A stretch of DNA of 64,000 nt from the NCBI RefSeq assembly GCF_039522025.1, contig NZ_BAAADB010000004.1, positions 215,341 through 279,340 on the forward strand. Direction: 5' to 3'. The DNA is from Deinococcus depolymerans (lineage in GTDB: Bacteria > Deinococcota > Deinococci > Deinococcales > Deinococcaceae). The position numbers and the translations under genes are program-made. How positions within the stretch are numbered: the stretch's first letter is position 1; every line of letters starts with the position of its first letter. The notes beneath the pieces are model-generated. The model did not search any database, was not told where the DNA came from, and was given only the letters and a program-made list of their open reading frames with translations. This document shows positions 21,113-29,391 of the stretch, one piece after another.

Positions 21113-22561
21113 ATGACCACACTCCTGAACGATCCCGTCACCCGCTCCAAGGCCTACTTCGACGGCGGGTGGCACGCAACGCCGAAGACCTTCGAGGTCA
21201 TCCACCCCGGCACGCTGGAACCCATCGGTTCGGTGGCCGACTGCAGCGCCGACGACGCCCGGCGGGCCATCAACGCCGCCGAGGCCGCCCTGAAGGAGTG
21301 GCGGCGCGTCAACCCTTACCGGCGCGGCCAGATCCTGCGCCGGTGGCATGACCTGATGTTCGTCCACAAGGAAGAGCTCGCGCGGCTGATGACCCTGGAG
21401 ATGGGCAAACCCATCACCGAGACGCGCGGCGAGGTGCATTACGCCGCCAGTTTCATCGAGTGGTGCGCCGAGGAAGCCAGCCGCATCGGCGGCGAGCGCG
21501 TGCCCAGCCGCTTCGATCACAAGCGCGGCTTCACCAGCAGTGAACCCGTCGGGATCGTGTACGCCGTGACCCCTTGGAACTTCCCGGCCGGCATGATCAC
21601 CCGCAAGGCCGCGCCCGCCCTGGCCGCCGGCTGCGTCATGATCCTCAAACCGGCCGAGCAGAGCCCCATGACGGCGCTGTACCTCGCGGAACTGTGGCTG
21701 GAGGCCGGCGGCCCCGCCAACACCCTGCAGGTGCTGCCCACCAACGACGCCCCCGCGTTCAGCGCGCCGTTCATGGAAGACGAGCGCGTGCGCAAACTGA
21801 CCTTCACCGGCAGCACCGCCGTCGGGCGGCTGCTGTACCAGCAGGCCGCGAAGACCGTCAAGCGCGTCAGCCTGGAACTCGGCGGACACGCCCCGTTCCT
21901 GATCTTCGCGGACGCGGACCTGACCAGAGCCGCGCGCGAGGTGGTCGGCAGCAAGTTCCGCAACGCCGGGCAGACCTGCATCAGCACCAACCGGGTGTAC
22001 GTGCAGCGCGAGGTCGCCGGGGAATTCACGGCCATCCTCTCGAAACTCACCGGGGAGCTCGTGCTCGGCGATCCGCTGCAGGACGGCACGGGGGTCGGCC
22101 CGGTCGTCGAGCAGGCGGGGCTGGACAAGGTGCGGGCGCAGGTCGAGGACGCCCTGGCGCGCGGCGCGAGGGCCACCGTGGGCGGCACGCACAAGGAGGG
22201 CCTGTACTTCCACCCCACGGTCCTCACGGACGTCCACCCGGACTCCCTGATCCTGCGGGAGGAGACCTTCGGCCCGGTGGCGCCTGTCGTGGTGTTCGAC
22301 ACCGAGGAGGAGGCGCTCGCGCTGGCGAACAACTCCGAGTACGGCCTCGCCGCGTACGCGTACACCCGTGACCTGTCCCGCGCGTTCCGCGTGGCGGAAG
22401 CGCTCGAGTACGGCATCGTCGGCATCAACGACGGGGGGCCCAGCGCCGCCGCGCCGCAGATGCCCTTCGGCGGGATGAAGAACAGCGGCGTGGGCCGTGA
22501 AGGCGGTCACTGGGGCCTTGAGGAGTACCTGGAAACCAAGTACATCAGCATGGGGCTCTGA
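21113..22561 (+). CDS. gabD: Succinate-semialdehyde dehydrogenase
   Basis: A 482-residue aldehyde dehydrogenase. Asn156 (TPWNFP), the general base Glu255 (LELGG) and catalytic Cys289 (NAGQTCIS) are all present, as is ETFGPVAPV near the C-terminus. The sequence tracks the GabD branch (EMGKPITE, GEVHYAASFIEWCAEEASR). It would oxidise succinate semialdehyde from gabT to succinate for the TCA cycle. CGGAGG precedes the ATG. It is the last gene of the operon, and a strong hairpin starts 2 bp after the stop. Confidence 0.9.
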   Translation: MTTLLNDPVTRSKAYFDGGWHATPKTFEVIHPGTLEPIGSVADCSADDARRAINAAEAALKEWRRVNPYRRGQILRRWHDLMFVHKEELARLMTLEMGKPITETRGEVHYAASFIEWCAEEASRIGGERVPSRFDHKRGFTSSEPVGIVYAVTPWNFPAGMITRKAAPALAAGCVMILKPAEQSPMTALYLAELWLEAGGPANTLQVLPTNDAPAFSAPFMEDERVRKLTFTGSTAVGRLLYQQAAKTVKRVSLELGGHAPFLIFADADLTRAAREVVGSKFRNAGQTCISTNRVYVQREVAGEFTAILSKLTGELVLGDPLQDGTGVGPVVEQAGLDKVRAQVEDALARGARATVGGTHKEGLYFHPTVLTDVHPDSLILREETFGPVAPVVVFDTEEEALALANNSEYGLAAYAYTRDLSRAFRVAEALEYGIVGINDGGPSAAAPQMPFGGMKNSGVGREGGHWGLEEYLETKYISMGL

Positions 22562-22562
22562 T

Positions 22563-22614
22563 CCGGACGCCGGAGATTCCCTCCGTGGAGGGAGTTCCGG
22601 TCATCCGGCGTCCG
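22563..22614 (+). terminator. Compound hairpin after gabD
   Basis: The outer stem is CGGACGCCGG (22564-22573) with CCGGCGTCCG (22605-22614). The inner stem is CCCTCC-GT-GGAGGG at 22579-22592. The structure begins 2 bp after the stop. It lacks a T-run, so it may protect the 3' end or terminate with help. Confidence 0.65.
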
Positions 22615-22658
22615 TGTCACCCGTGCACCGTCAACGGCACCGGGTCACGCGCGCAGCG

Positions 22659-22757
22659 TCACTCCTGCGGCTGGCTCTGTTCGGCGCGGGCCGGGTACAG
22701 GACCGGCACGGTCAGCAGGGGCACAGCGATGGCCAGCACGGCGAAGAGGAGTTCCAT
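22659..22757 (-). CDS. Possible 32-aa membrane miniprotein
   Basis: The frame reads MELLFAVLAIAVPLLTVPVL then a short polar tail, so a single transmembrane helix is clear. It lies downstream of a MerR-type dyad at 22797-22862 on the same strand. No good ribosome site precedes the ATG. I do not recognise it; it could be a small accessory subunit like those of transport or oxidase complexes, or not be translated. Confidence 0.35.
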   Translation of the reverse strand: MELLFAVLAIAVPLLTVPVLYPARAEQSQPQE

Positions 22758-22796
22758 GTCCACAGTGTGCCTGCCGGTATCGCGCGGCTGATGACA

Positions 22797-22862
22797 GGCA
22801 CCTTGACGCCATCTGGAGCGGAACTTGAGCGGGGGTCAAGGTGCCCTTAGGGTCACCGAGAG
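22797..22862. promoter_or_regulatory. MerR-type dyad and orphan promoter
   Basis: Arms GGCACCTTGAC (22797-22807) and GTCAAGGTGCC (22835-22845) are perfect inverses. A tighter dyad ACTTGA/TCAAGGT sits inside a plus-strand promoter, TTGAGC, 17 bp, TAGGGT. Placement of the dyad in the spacer is typical of MerR-family activation. No plus-strand gene follows; a repeat copy begins 10 bp later. Confidence 0.5.
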
Positions 22863-22871
22863 TCGGTTCTC

Positions 22872-22922
22872 ATACGGACTCCGATTGAATGACTTTGTAA
22901 GCCATTCAATCGGAGTCCGCAT
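22872..22922. repeat. Structured intergenic repeat, 51-bp hairpin form
   Basis: This is the repeat terminus ATACGGACTCCGATTGAATG followed after a short loop by its own inverse ending in CGGAGTCCGCAT. It is a near-perfect palindrome made of one end only. It also supplies the stop codon (TGA, read on minus) of the 62-aa ORF next to it. Confidence 0.85.
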
Positions 22923-23110
22923 CAGCTGAAGTGGGTGTCGTGCCGCAGCCGCGGCTTCGTCTCGGGACGGGGATCGGCGTCCGGTATGGGCAGGAAGTCC
23001 CCGTGCGGGTCCCGTGGACCGCGCCAGCTCAGGTAGGCGCAGTACAGCCCTAAGCCTGTTCCCAGCAGGACCTGAACGGTGATTCCCCACAGCAGCAGTT
23101 GCGCGAACAT
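22922..23110 (-). CDS. Small membrane protein (62 aa)
   Basis: The product begins MFAQLLLWGITVQVLLGTGL, giving one transmembrane helix that includes the following GLYCAYLSW, and ends in a charged tail (DADPRPETKPRLRHD). Family unknown. The stop codon lies exactly at the edge of the 51-bp repeat, so the native C-terminus may have been altered by repeat insertion. It is not obviously in an operon. Confidence 0.5.
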   Translation of the reverse strand: MFAQLLLWGITVQVLLGTGLGLYCAYLSWRGPRDPHGDFLPIPDADPRPETKPRLRHDTHFS

Positions 23111-23245
23111 GCTTCATGCTGAACGAACCACCCTGACAGTCTCCTAACAGACCGGCCGGTCACCTGCCCTGCCCGCGTCGTCCCGGGGCCGGATGCGCCT
23201 CCTACCGCCTCCCGCGAGGGGACCAGCGCTGTCCGGCGACACCTG
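23111..23245. other. Gene-free spacer before tandem repeats
   Basis: No gene is seen here. Together with the two repeat copies that follow, this makes a ~440 bp stretch without coding signals between the small membrane ORF and the acyl-CoA dehydrogenase end. Confidence 0.5.
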
Positions 23246-23379
23246 ATACCGACTCCGTTTGAATGGCTGACAAAGCCGTTCAATCCGAGCGAAGCGAGTG
23301 GGAGAAAACCGGGTTCCGGACGTGGCGTTGACAGATCGGTGGTGTTCCGATCTGTTAACGAAACAAACGGAATCCGTAT
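23246..23379 (+). repeat. Structured intergenic repeat, copy 5 (tandem)
   Basis: This is a full copy with ends ATACCGACTCCG and CGGAATCCGTAT. The internal variant ATCGGTGGTGTTCCGATCTG replaces the CAATCCGG stem of copy 1 with another stem of the same shape, a compensated change that supports a folded RNA or DNA structure. Confidence 0.9.
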
Positions 23380-23380
23380 G

Positions 23381-23537
23381 ATACCGACTCCGATTGCATG
23401 GCTTACAAAGCCGTTCAATCCGAGCGGATGCGACTCGGAGAGCTGCTCCGCAGAGAAGGAGCTGGGCGGGTTCCGGACGTGGAGTTGACAGATCGGTGGT
23501 GTTCCGGGGCGTGAACGGAACAGACGGCAGTCCGTAT
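23381..23537 (+). repeat. Structured intergenic repeat, copy 6 (tandem)
   Basis: This copy directly follows copy 5 after 1 bp. It is longer (157 bp) because of an insertion, CGACTCGGAGAGCTGCTCCG, after the GAGCG block. It ends 13 bp before the acyl-CoA dehydrogenase stop codon. Confidence 0.9.
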
Positions 23538-23550
23538 CAGCGCTGCCCGA

Positions 23551-25347
23551 TCAGAACCAGTCCGTGTGCATGTCGGTGGTGGTCCGGTCGGCGCTGGCGA
23601 GCAGGTCGGCGTGCGCCCGCACCTTCGGGAGTTCGTGCGTGGCGTAGAAACGCGCGGCGTGCCGTTTGCCCTGGTAGAACGGCTGGTCGCCGGGGCGCGC
23701 GCCGGGCAGGGCGCGGGCGGCGGCGGCGGCCTGACGCAGCCACATCCACCCGACGACGGTGTGGCCCAGCATTTCCAGGGCGCTGTTCGCGTTCGCCAGC
23801 AGCAGGTCCGGGCCGAGTTCGGCGGCGCGGGGCAGCAGGGCGCCCAGCGCGGCCGTGCACTGCGTGACGGCGGTACGCAGCGCGGCGCGGATCTCGTCGA
23901 GGCCGTCCAGGTCGTCGCTGGCGTTCAGGTCCGCCTGGATGCGTTCCAGCAGCACGTTCAGGCCGCGCCCGCCCGCCTGGGTGAGTTTGCGGCCCAGCAG
24001 GTCGTTGCCCTGGATGCCTTCCGTGCCCTCGTGGATGGGATTGAGGCGGTTGTCGCGGTAGTACATCTCGACCGGGAAGTCGCGGGTGTACCCGGCGCCG
24101 CCCATGACCTGAATGGCGTCGCTGAGGGCCTCCTGGCTGTACCGGCTGGGCCAGCTCTTCACGATGGGGGTCAGCAGGTCCAGCAGCAGGCCGGTGTCGG
24201 CGCGCTCTGCTTCGGGGCCGGTCTGGAGGTCGTCCACGAGGCGGCTGGCGTACAGGCCCAGCGCCAGGCCGCCCTCCACGAAGGCCTTCTGCCGCAGCAG
24301 CAGGCGCCGGACGTCGGCGTGCTCGATGATCGGGACGGGCGGCGCGTGCGGGTCCTTGTTGCTGGCGTGGCGGCCCTGGCGGCGGTCGCGGGCGTACTCC
24401 AGGCTGGCGAGGTACCCGGCGGTGCCGAGCATGACGGCGCCCATGCCCACGCCGATGCGGGCCTCGTTCATCATGTGGAACATCTGCGCCAGGCCGCGCC
24501 CCGGTTCGCCGACGAGCTCGCCGACCGTCTGCCCGCCCTCGCCGAAGTTCAGGAGGGTGTTGGTGGTGCCGCGGTAGCCCATCTTGTGGTTCAGGCCCGC
24601 CAGGACGACGTGGTTGCTCTCGCCGACGCTCCCGTCCGCCTGCACGCGGTAGCGCGGGACCAGGAACAGGCTGATGCCCTTCACGCCGGCCGGTCCGCCC
24701 GCGATGCGGGCCAGGACGAGATGCACGATGTTCTCGCTCAGTTCGTGCTCGCCGCCGGAGATCCACATCTTGGTGCCGCTGATGGCGTACGTGCCGTCAG
24801 CGAGGGGCGTGGCGGTGGTGGTGATGTCGGCCAGCCCGGAGCCGGCCTGCGGTTCGCTGAGGGCCATGGTGCCGAACCAGCGGCCTTCCAGCAGGGGCAG
24901 CATGTACCTGCGCTGCTGTTCGGGTGACGCGAAGATGCGTTGCAGGTTGGCGTTCCCGATGGTCAGGAAGGGGTAGCCGCTGCTGCCCACGTTCGCGGCC
25001 TGGAAGTGCGCCTGCACGGCCTGCATGACCACCCACGGCAGTTGCAGGCCGCCGAGGTCCTCGTCGTGGTGGGCGCTGAAGAACCCGGCCTCGCGGAAGG
25101 CGCGCATGGCGTCCCCGACGGCGGCCGGGAGTTGCACGCGGCCCCCCACGACGTGCGGTTCGTTCAGGTCGCCCTCGCGGGTGTGGTTGGCGAAGTACCG
25201 GTCGGCGACGGTGTACGCGACGTTCAGGATGTCCTCGTACACCTCGCGGCTGTGCTCCGCGAAGCGGGGGCGGGCGGTCAGGGCCTCGGTGTCGAGGGCC
25301 TCGAACAGCTGGAATTGCAGGTCGCGTCGGTTCAGGAAGGGGGCCAT
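23551..25347 (-). CDS. Acyl-CoA dehydrogenase, large FadE-like type
   Basis: A 598-residue acyl-CoA dehydrogenase with the extra C-terminal helical domain seen in the ~600-residue bacterial class. It has the flavin motif MALSEPQAGSGLADI, the MWISGGEHEL strand, and the catalytic-region motifs IQVMGGAGYTRDFPVEMYYRD and IHEGTEGIQ. The ATG at 25347 is chosen because GAGGAG lies 8 nt upstream; the GTG 9 nt earlier abuts that site and is unlikely. It would start beta-oxidation of a fatty acyl-CoA. It is divergent from a quinone oxidoreductase across a shared operator region. Confidence 0.92.
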   Translation of the reverse strand: MAPFLNRRDLQFQLFEALDTEALTARPRFAEHSREVYEDILNVAYTVADRYFANHTREGDLNEPHVVGGRVQLPAAVGDAMRAFREAGFFSAHHDEDLGGLQLPWVVMQAVQAHFQAANVGSSGYPFLTIGNANLQRIFASPEQQRRYMLPLLEGRWFGTMALSEPQAGSGLADITTTATPLADGTYAISGTKMWISGGEHELSENIVHLVLARIAGGPAGVKGISLFLVPRYRVQADGSVGESNHVVLAGLNHKMGYRGTTNTLLNFGEGGQTVGELVGEPGRGLAQMFHMMNEARIGVGMGAVMLGTAGYLASLEYARDRRQGRHASNKDPHAPPVPIIEHADVRRLLLRQKAFVEGGLALGLYASRLVDDLQTGPEAERADTGLLLDLLTPIVKSWPSRYSQEALSDAIQVMGGAGYTRDFPVEMYYRDNRLNPIHEGTEGIQGNDLLGRKLTQAGGRGLNVLLERIQADLNASDDLDGLDEIRAALRTAVTQCTAALGALLPRAAELGPDLLLANANSALEMLGHTVVGWMWLRQAAAAARALPGARPGDQPFYQGKRHAARFYATHELPKVRAHADLLASADRTTTDMHTDWF

Positions 25348-25460
25348 GCGGGTCACTCCTCGGGTGCAGGGAAGGGGGATGGGGTCGGGCGAACGGGCTC
25401 CGCCGGTCGTGGGCCGCCGGTGTCCCGCGCTGCCGTGAACCGCGATCTGTGAATACCCAG

Positions 25461-25521
25461 AGCCTACCGACCGTGAACGTGCACGTCAACTTTGAACGTG
25501 CGCGTCAAGTTGACCTAAGAT
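25461..25521. promoter_or_regulatory. Divergent promoters with shared operator motif
   Basis: Minus strand: TTGACG (25484-25489), 17 bp, TAGGCT (25461-25466). Plus strand: TTGAAC (25492-25497), 18 bp, TAAGAT (25516-25521). Both -35 boxes fall in ACGTGCACGTCAACTTTG-AACGTGCGCG, nearly the same as at 6280-6305. A dyad TTGAACGTGCGCGTCAA fills the plus-strand spacer, the place where MerR proteins bind. Confidence 0.75.
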
Positions 25522-25570
25522 GGGCGCACGGCCTCAACCCACCCCACCCCTTTCCCCTGGAGGAACCCCC

Positions 25571-26545
25571 ATGCGCGCCCTGACCTGCACTGCCTTCGAC
25601 CAGCCCGAAACCCTGACCGTCCTCGACACGCCCACCCCCGCCCCCGCGCCCGGTGAGGTGACCATCGAGGTGCACGCCGCCGGCGTGAACTACCCGGACG
25701 CGCTGATGGTCATGGGCCAGTACCAGGTGCGCCCGCCGCTGCCGTTCACGCCGGGCGCGGAGGCCGCCGGGATCATCACCGCTGTCGGCGAGGGCGTGCG
25801 CGGCCTGAGTGTGGGCCAGCGGGTCGCGGCGTTCACCGGGACCGGCGCGTTCGCCACGCACCTGAACGCCCCGGCCGCTGCCGTCATGCCCCTGCCGGAC
25901 GGCATGGACCTCGGCGTGGCCGCCACGCTGCCCCTGGCGTACGGAACGGTCATGCACGCCCTGATCGACCGGGGGCAGGTCAGGGCCGGCGAGACGCTGC
26001 TGGTCCTGGGGGCCGCCGGGGGCGTGGGACTGGCCGCCATCATGATCGGCAAGGCACTCGGCGCGCGCGTGATCGCCGCCGCCAGCACCGATGAGAAACT
26101 CGAACTGGCCCGCCAGCACGGCGCGGACGAGGTCATCAACTACGAGCAGACCGACCTGAAGGACGCCCTGAAAGCACTGACCGGCAAGCAGGGCGTGGAC
26201 GTCATCCTCGACCCCGTCGGTGACCGCTGGGCCGAGAGTGCCTTCCGCAGCGTCGCGTGGGGCGGGCGGTATCTCGTGATCGGCTTCGCGGGCGGCGAGA
26301 TCCCGCGCCTGCCGCTGAACCTGCCGCTGCTGAAGGGCGCGTCGGTCGTGGGTGTGTTCTGGGGCGAGTTCGCGCGCCGCGACCCCGCCGGGAACGCCCG
26401 CAACCTCGCCCGGCTGGCCGGCTGGGTCATGGACGGCACGGTGCGGCCGCTGGTCAGCGAACGCTACGCCCTGGAGGACGGCCCGCGCGCCATGCGGGAC
26501 CTGCTCGAGCGCCGCGTGACCGGTAAAGTGATCATCACGCCGTGA
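25571..26545 (+). CDS. NADPH:quinone oxidoreductase (zinc-type MDR family)
   Basis: A 324-residue medium-chain dehydrogenase/reductase of the quinone oxidoreductase subgroup. The N-terminal GroES-like part contains GVNYPDALMVMGQYQ, and the nucleotide-binding loop GAAGGVG is at residues 147-153. It lacks the zinc-ligand pattern of alcohol dehydrogenases. It likely reduces a quinone or an enoyl-type substrate with NADPH. An AGGAACC ribosome site precedes the ATG. The stop overlaps the MerR gene by 4 bp, so both are made together. Confidence 0.9.
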   Translation: MRALTCTAFDQPETLTVLDTPTPAPAPGEVTIEVHAAGVNYPDALMVMGQYQVRPPLPFTPGAEAAGIITAVGEGVRGLSVGQRVAAFTGTGAFATHLNAPAAAVMPLPDGMDLGVAATLPLAYGTVMHALIDRGQVRAGETLLVLGAAGGVGLAAIMIGKALGARVIAAASTDEKLELARQHGADEVINYEQTDLKDALKALTGKQGVDVILDPVGDRWAESAFRSVAWGGRYLVIGFAGGEIPRLPLNLPLLKGASVVGVFWGEFARRDPAGNARNLARLAGWVMDGTVRPLVSERYALEDGPRAMRDLLERRVTGKVIITP

Positions 26546-27015
26546 CCGACCCGACCCCACCCCAGCCCGACCCGACCCCGACCTTCTACACGACCGCCGA
26601 ACTGGCCCGCGAGGCCGGCGTCACCCGCCGCACCGTCATGCACTACGCGGAACTGAACCTCCTGACGCCCGATCAGGTGACCGCGTCCGGCCGGGCACTG
26701 TACGGCCCGTACTCGCTGCGGCTGCTGCGCGACCTGATCGACCTGCGCGCCCTGGGCATGACCCTGGAGGAAGCGCGGGACATGGTGATCCTGCGCCGCG
26801 CCACGCACGACATCCACGGCCACTACCGCCGCGACTGGACCCGCGCGGACATTCCCCTGGACGACACCCGCCTGAAAGCGCTGCACACCCGCCTGCGCGC
26901 CATCAACGCGGCCTTCGAGCGGCAGGCGAACAACATGGCCCGCTTCGACCGCTGGCTCACCAAACGCTTCACCGGGGGCGACCTGCCCGACGCGACCCCC
27001 GACCCGGACGGGTAA
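26542..27015 (+). CDS. MerR family transcriptional regulator
   Basis: A 157-residue regulator. The winged HTH starts at YTTAELAREAGVTRRTVMHY (about residues 16-35), and the dimer helix region carries LGMTLEEARDMVIL. It has no obvious Cys pair for metal sensing, so a small-molecule or acyl-CoA ligand is more likely. The GTG start overlaps the oxidoreductase stop. It is the best local candidate to bind the shared motif at 25476-25515 and at 6280-6305, controlling both acyl-CoA loci. Its stop TAA shares one base with the following repeat. Confidence 0.85.
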   Translation: MTDPTPPQPDPTPTFYTTAELAREAGVTRRTVMHYAELNLLTPDQVTASGRALYGPYSLRLLRDLIDLRALGMTLEEARDMVILRRATHDIHGHYRRDWTRADIPLDDTRLKALHTRLRAINAAFERQANNMARFDRWLTKRFTGGDLPDATPDPDG

Positions 27016-27149
27016 TACGGACTCCGATTGAATGGGCTGCAAAGCCTGCTGGGTCCGAGCGAAGCGAGTGGGAGCTGGGCGGGTTCCGGACGTGGAGCCG
27101 GCAATCCGGTGAAGTTCCGGATTGTCGGCGCAACAAACGGAATCCGTAT
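27015..27149 (+). repeat. Structured intergenic repeat, copy 7
   Basis: This is a full 135-bp copy nearly identical to copy 1, with ends ATACGGACTCCG and CGGAATCCGTAT. Its first base is the last base of the MerR stop codon TAA. It occupies most of the gap between convergent genes. Confidence 0.92.
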
Positions 27150-27183
27150 GAGGCGTGCCCCCGGCGGCCCCTGAACCTGGCCG

Positions 27184-29391
27184 TCAGTCGTCCCAGCCGG
27201 CCAGGATCTTGTCGAGCGTGATGGGGAAGTCGCGCACCCGGACGCCCGTGGCGTTGTACACGGCGTTCGCGACGGCCGCGCCGACGCCGCTGATCCCCAG
27301 TTCCCCGAGGCCCTTGGCGCGCAGGGGACTGGACGCGTCGTCGAGTTCGTCGAGGAAGATCACGTCCATGTCCGGGATGTCCGCGTGGACTGGCACGTGG
27401 TACTCGCCGAGGTCGTGGTTCACGAACAGGCCCAGGTCGTGGTCGACGTGCAGTTCCTCCATGAGCGCCGAGCCGATGCCCATGGTCATGCCGCCCAGGC
27501 ACTGGCTGCGGGCCGTGATGGGGTTCAGGATGCGCCCGGCCCCGACGACGCTCAGGGCGCGGTTCACGCGGATCTCGGCGGTGTGGGCGTTCACGCGGAC
27601 CTCCACGAAGTGCGCGCCGAAGCCCGCCTGTGCGAACTGCTCGTCGAGGTCGCCGTAGGTCATGCTGCCGTTGGCACTCACGCCCTCTCTGCCGGCGAGG
27701 GCGCTCAGTTCGGTGCATTCGGCGCCCTGCCAGACCTTGCCGTTCCGGAACACGGCGTTCGCGTGGGTGTACCCGGCCTTTGCCGCGAGGTCGCGGCGCA
27801 GGGCGTCGCACGCGGCGTACACGCCGGCGGACGCGCTGTTCGCGCCCCAGGAGCCGCCGGAGCCGCTGGACGCCGGGTACTCGCTGTCTCCGAGGCGCAC
27901 CTGCACCTGTTCCAGGGTCAGGCCCAGCATCTCGGCGGCGACCTGCCCGAGGATGGTGTAGCTGCCGGTGCCGATGTCGGTCATCTGCGTCTCGACGGTC
28001 AGGGTGCCGCCGGGTTCCAGGCGGACGGTCGCGCCGGACGGTTTGACGAGGTTCGTGCGGAACGCGGAGGCCACGCCGTACCCGATCAGCCATTCGCCTT
28101 CCTGTCGTTCGCGGGGCGTGCGGGGGCGGCCGTCCCAGCCGAAGGCCCTGGCGCCGGTCCGCAGCGCCTGCGCGAGCTTGCGGGACGAGAAGGGCCGTTT
28201 CGGGCCTTTCTCCGGGTCGAACGGCACGTCGTTCATCAGGCGCAGTTCGACCGGGTCCAGGCCCAGTTTCTCGGCGAGTTCGTCCATCGCGCCCTCGAGG
28301 GCGAGCATCCCGACGGCCTCGCCGGGGGCGCGCATGGACGCGCCGGGCGGCAGGTCCAGTTCGGACTGGCGGGTGCGGATCTGGCGGTTCGGGCCGGCGT
28401 ACAGGTACTTCGTCTGTTCGCAGGCGGGTTCGCTGTCCCCGCCGGGCAGGTTGCCGGTCCAGGTGTCGTGCCCGACCGCCGAGAGGTTCCCCGCGCGGTC
28501 CGCGCCGAGCCGGACGCGCTGGATGGTCGCGGCGCGGTGCGAGGTGTTGTTGAAGATCAGCGGGCGTTGCAGCGCCGTCTTGACCGGACGGCCCAGCACC
28601 CGCGCGGCGGCGGCCGACAGCACGGCGTCCGAGAAGAACAGCAGTTTCGTGCCGAAGCCGCCCCCCACGTACGCGCTGATCACGCGGACGTTCTTCTGCG
28701 GCACCTTCAGCGTCATGGCCAGCCCCCGCCTGACCCAGTGGACGACCTGATGCGCGGTGTGCACGGTCAGCCCCTCGCCTTCCCAGTGGGCGATCGTGGC
28801 GTGCGGTTCCATCGGTGCCTGCGACTGGTCCGGCGTGGTGTAGGTCAGGTCCACGGTGACGGCCGCCTCGTCAAACGCCCGGTCGAAGTGCCCGACCACG
28901 CTGTCGGCCGCGTCGTCCGGTTCCTCGCCGCTGTCCACCGTGTCCGCCAGCGTGAACTGGCCGGGCGTGACCTCGTACTCCACCTCGATCAGGCTGGCGG
29001 CCGCACGCGCCTGCTCGAAGGTCTCCGCAACCACGAACGCGACGGCCTGGTGGTAGTGCCGGACCTCGGGGCCGGCCAGTTGCGGCGAGGCGTCCTCCTG
29101 CTGCGGGACGGGCGTGTCCGACGCGCCCTGCGCGGGCATGTTCTCGTGCGTGAGGACCAGCAGCACGCCCGGCGCGGCCTCGGCGGCGGCCGTGTCGATG
29201 GACCTGATCTTCCCCCTGGCGATGCCCGCACCGAGCACGAAACCGTACGTGGGCGCCTCGGGCAACTGGTACTCGTAGGCGTACGGCGCCTGCCCCGTGA
29301 CCTTCAGCGGCCCCTCGAGGCGGGTGTGCGGGCGCGTGACGACGCGCTCCTGATCGATGGGGTTGGGTGTGGCGGGCTGGTCGAACTTCAT
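27184..29391 (-). CDS. Molybdopterin-binding subunit, aldehyde oxidoreductase (PaoC-like)
   Basis: A 735-residue large subunit of the xanthine dehydrogenase family. It carries the molybdenum cofactor and active site. Seen are [25 protein letters not shown]-like [13 protein letters not shown], and [14 protein letters not shown] with the catalytic Glu near the C-terminus. It would hydroxylate aldehydes or aromatic substrates. The ATG overlaps the FAD-subunit stop (AAATGA) with GGGGAGGAG upstream. It is the last of three co-translated genes. No accessory chaperone (PaoD/XdhC) is encoded beside it. Confidence 0.9.
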   Translation of the reverse strand: MKFDQPATPNPIDQERVVTRPHTRLEGPLKVTGQAPYAYEYQLPEAPTYGFVLGAGIARGKIRSIDTAAAEAAPGVLLVLTHENMPAQGASDTPVPQQEDASPQLAGPEVRHYHQAVAFVVAETFEQARAAASLIEVEYEVTPGQFTLADTVDSGEEPDDAADSVVGHFDRAFDEAAVTVDLTYTTPDQSQAPMEPHATIAHWEGEGLTVHTAHQVVHWVRRGLAMTLKVPQKNVRVISAYVGGGFGTKLLFFSDAVLSAAAARVLGRPVKTALQRPLIFNNTSHRAATIQRVRLGADRAGNLSAVGHDTWTGNLPGGDSEPACEQTKYLYAGPNRQIRTRQSELDLPPGASMRAPGEAVGMLALEGAMDELAEKLGLDPVELRLMNDVPFDPEKGPKRPFSSRKLAQALRTGARAFGWDGRPRTPRERQEGEWLIGYGVASAFRTNLVKPSGATVRLEPGGTLTVETQMTDIGTGSYTILGQVAAEMLGLTLEQVQVRLGDSEYPASSGSGGSWGANSASAGVYAACDALRRDLAAKAGYTHANAVFRNGKVWQGAECTELSALAGREGVSANGSMTYGDLDEQFAQAGFGAHFVEVRVNAHTAEIRVNRALSVVGAGRILNPITARSQCLGGMTMGIGSALMEELHVDHDLGLFVNHDLGEYHVPVHADIPDMDVIFLDELDDASSPLRAKGLGELGISGVGAAVANAVYNATGVRVRDFPITLDKILAGWDD

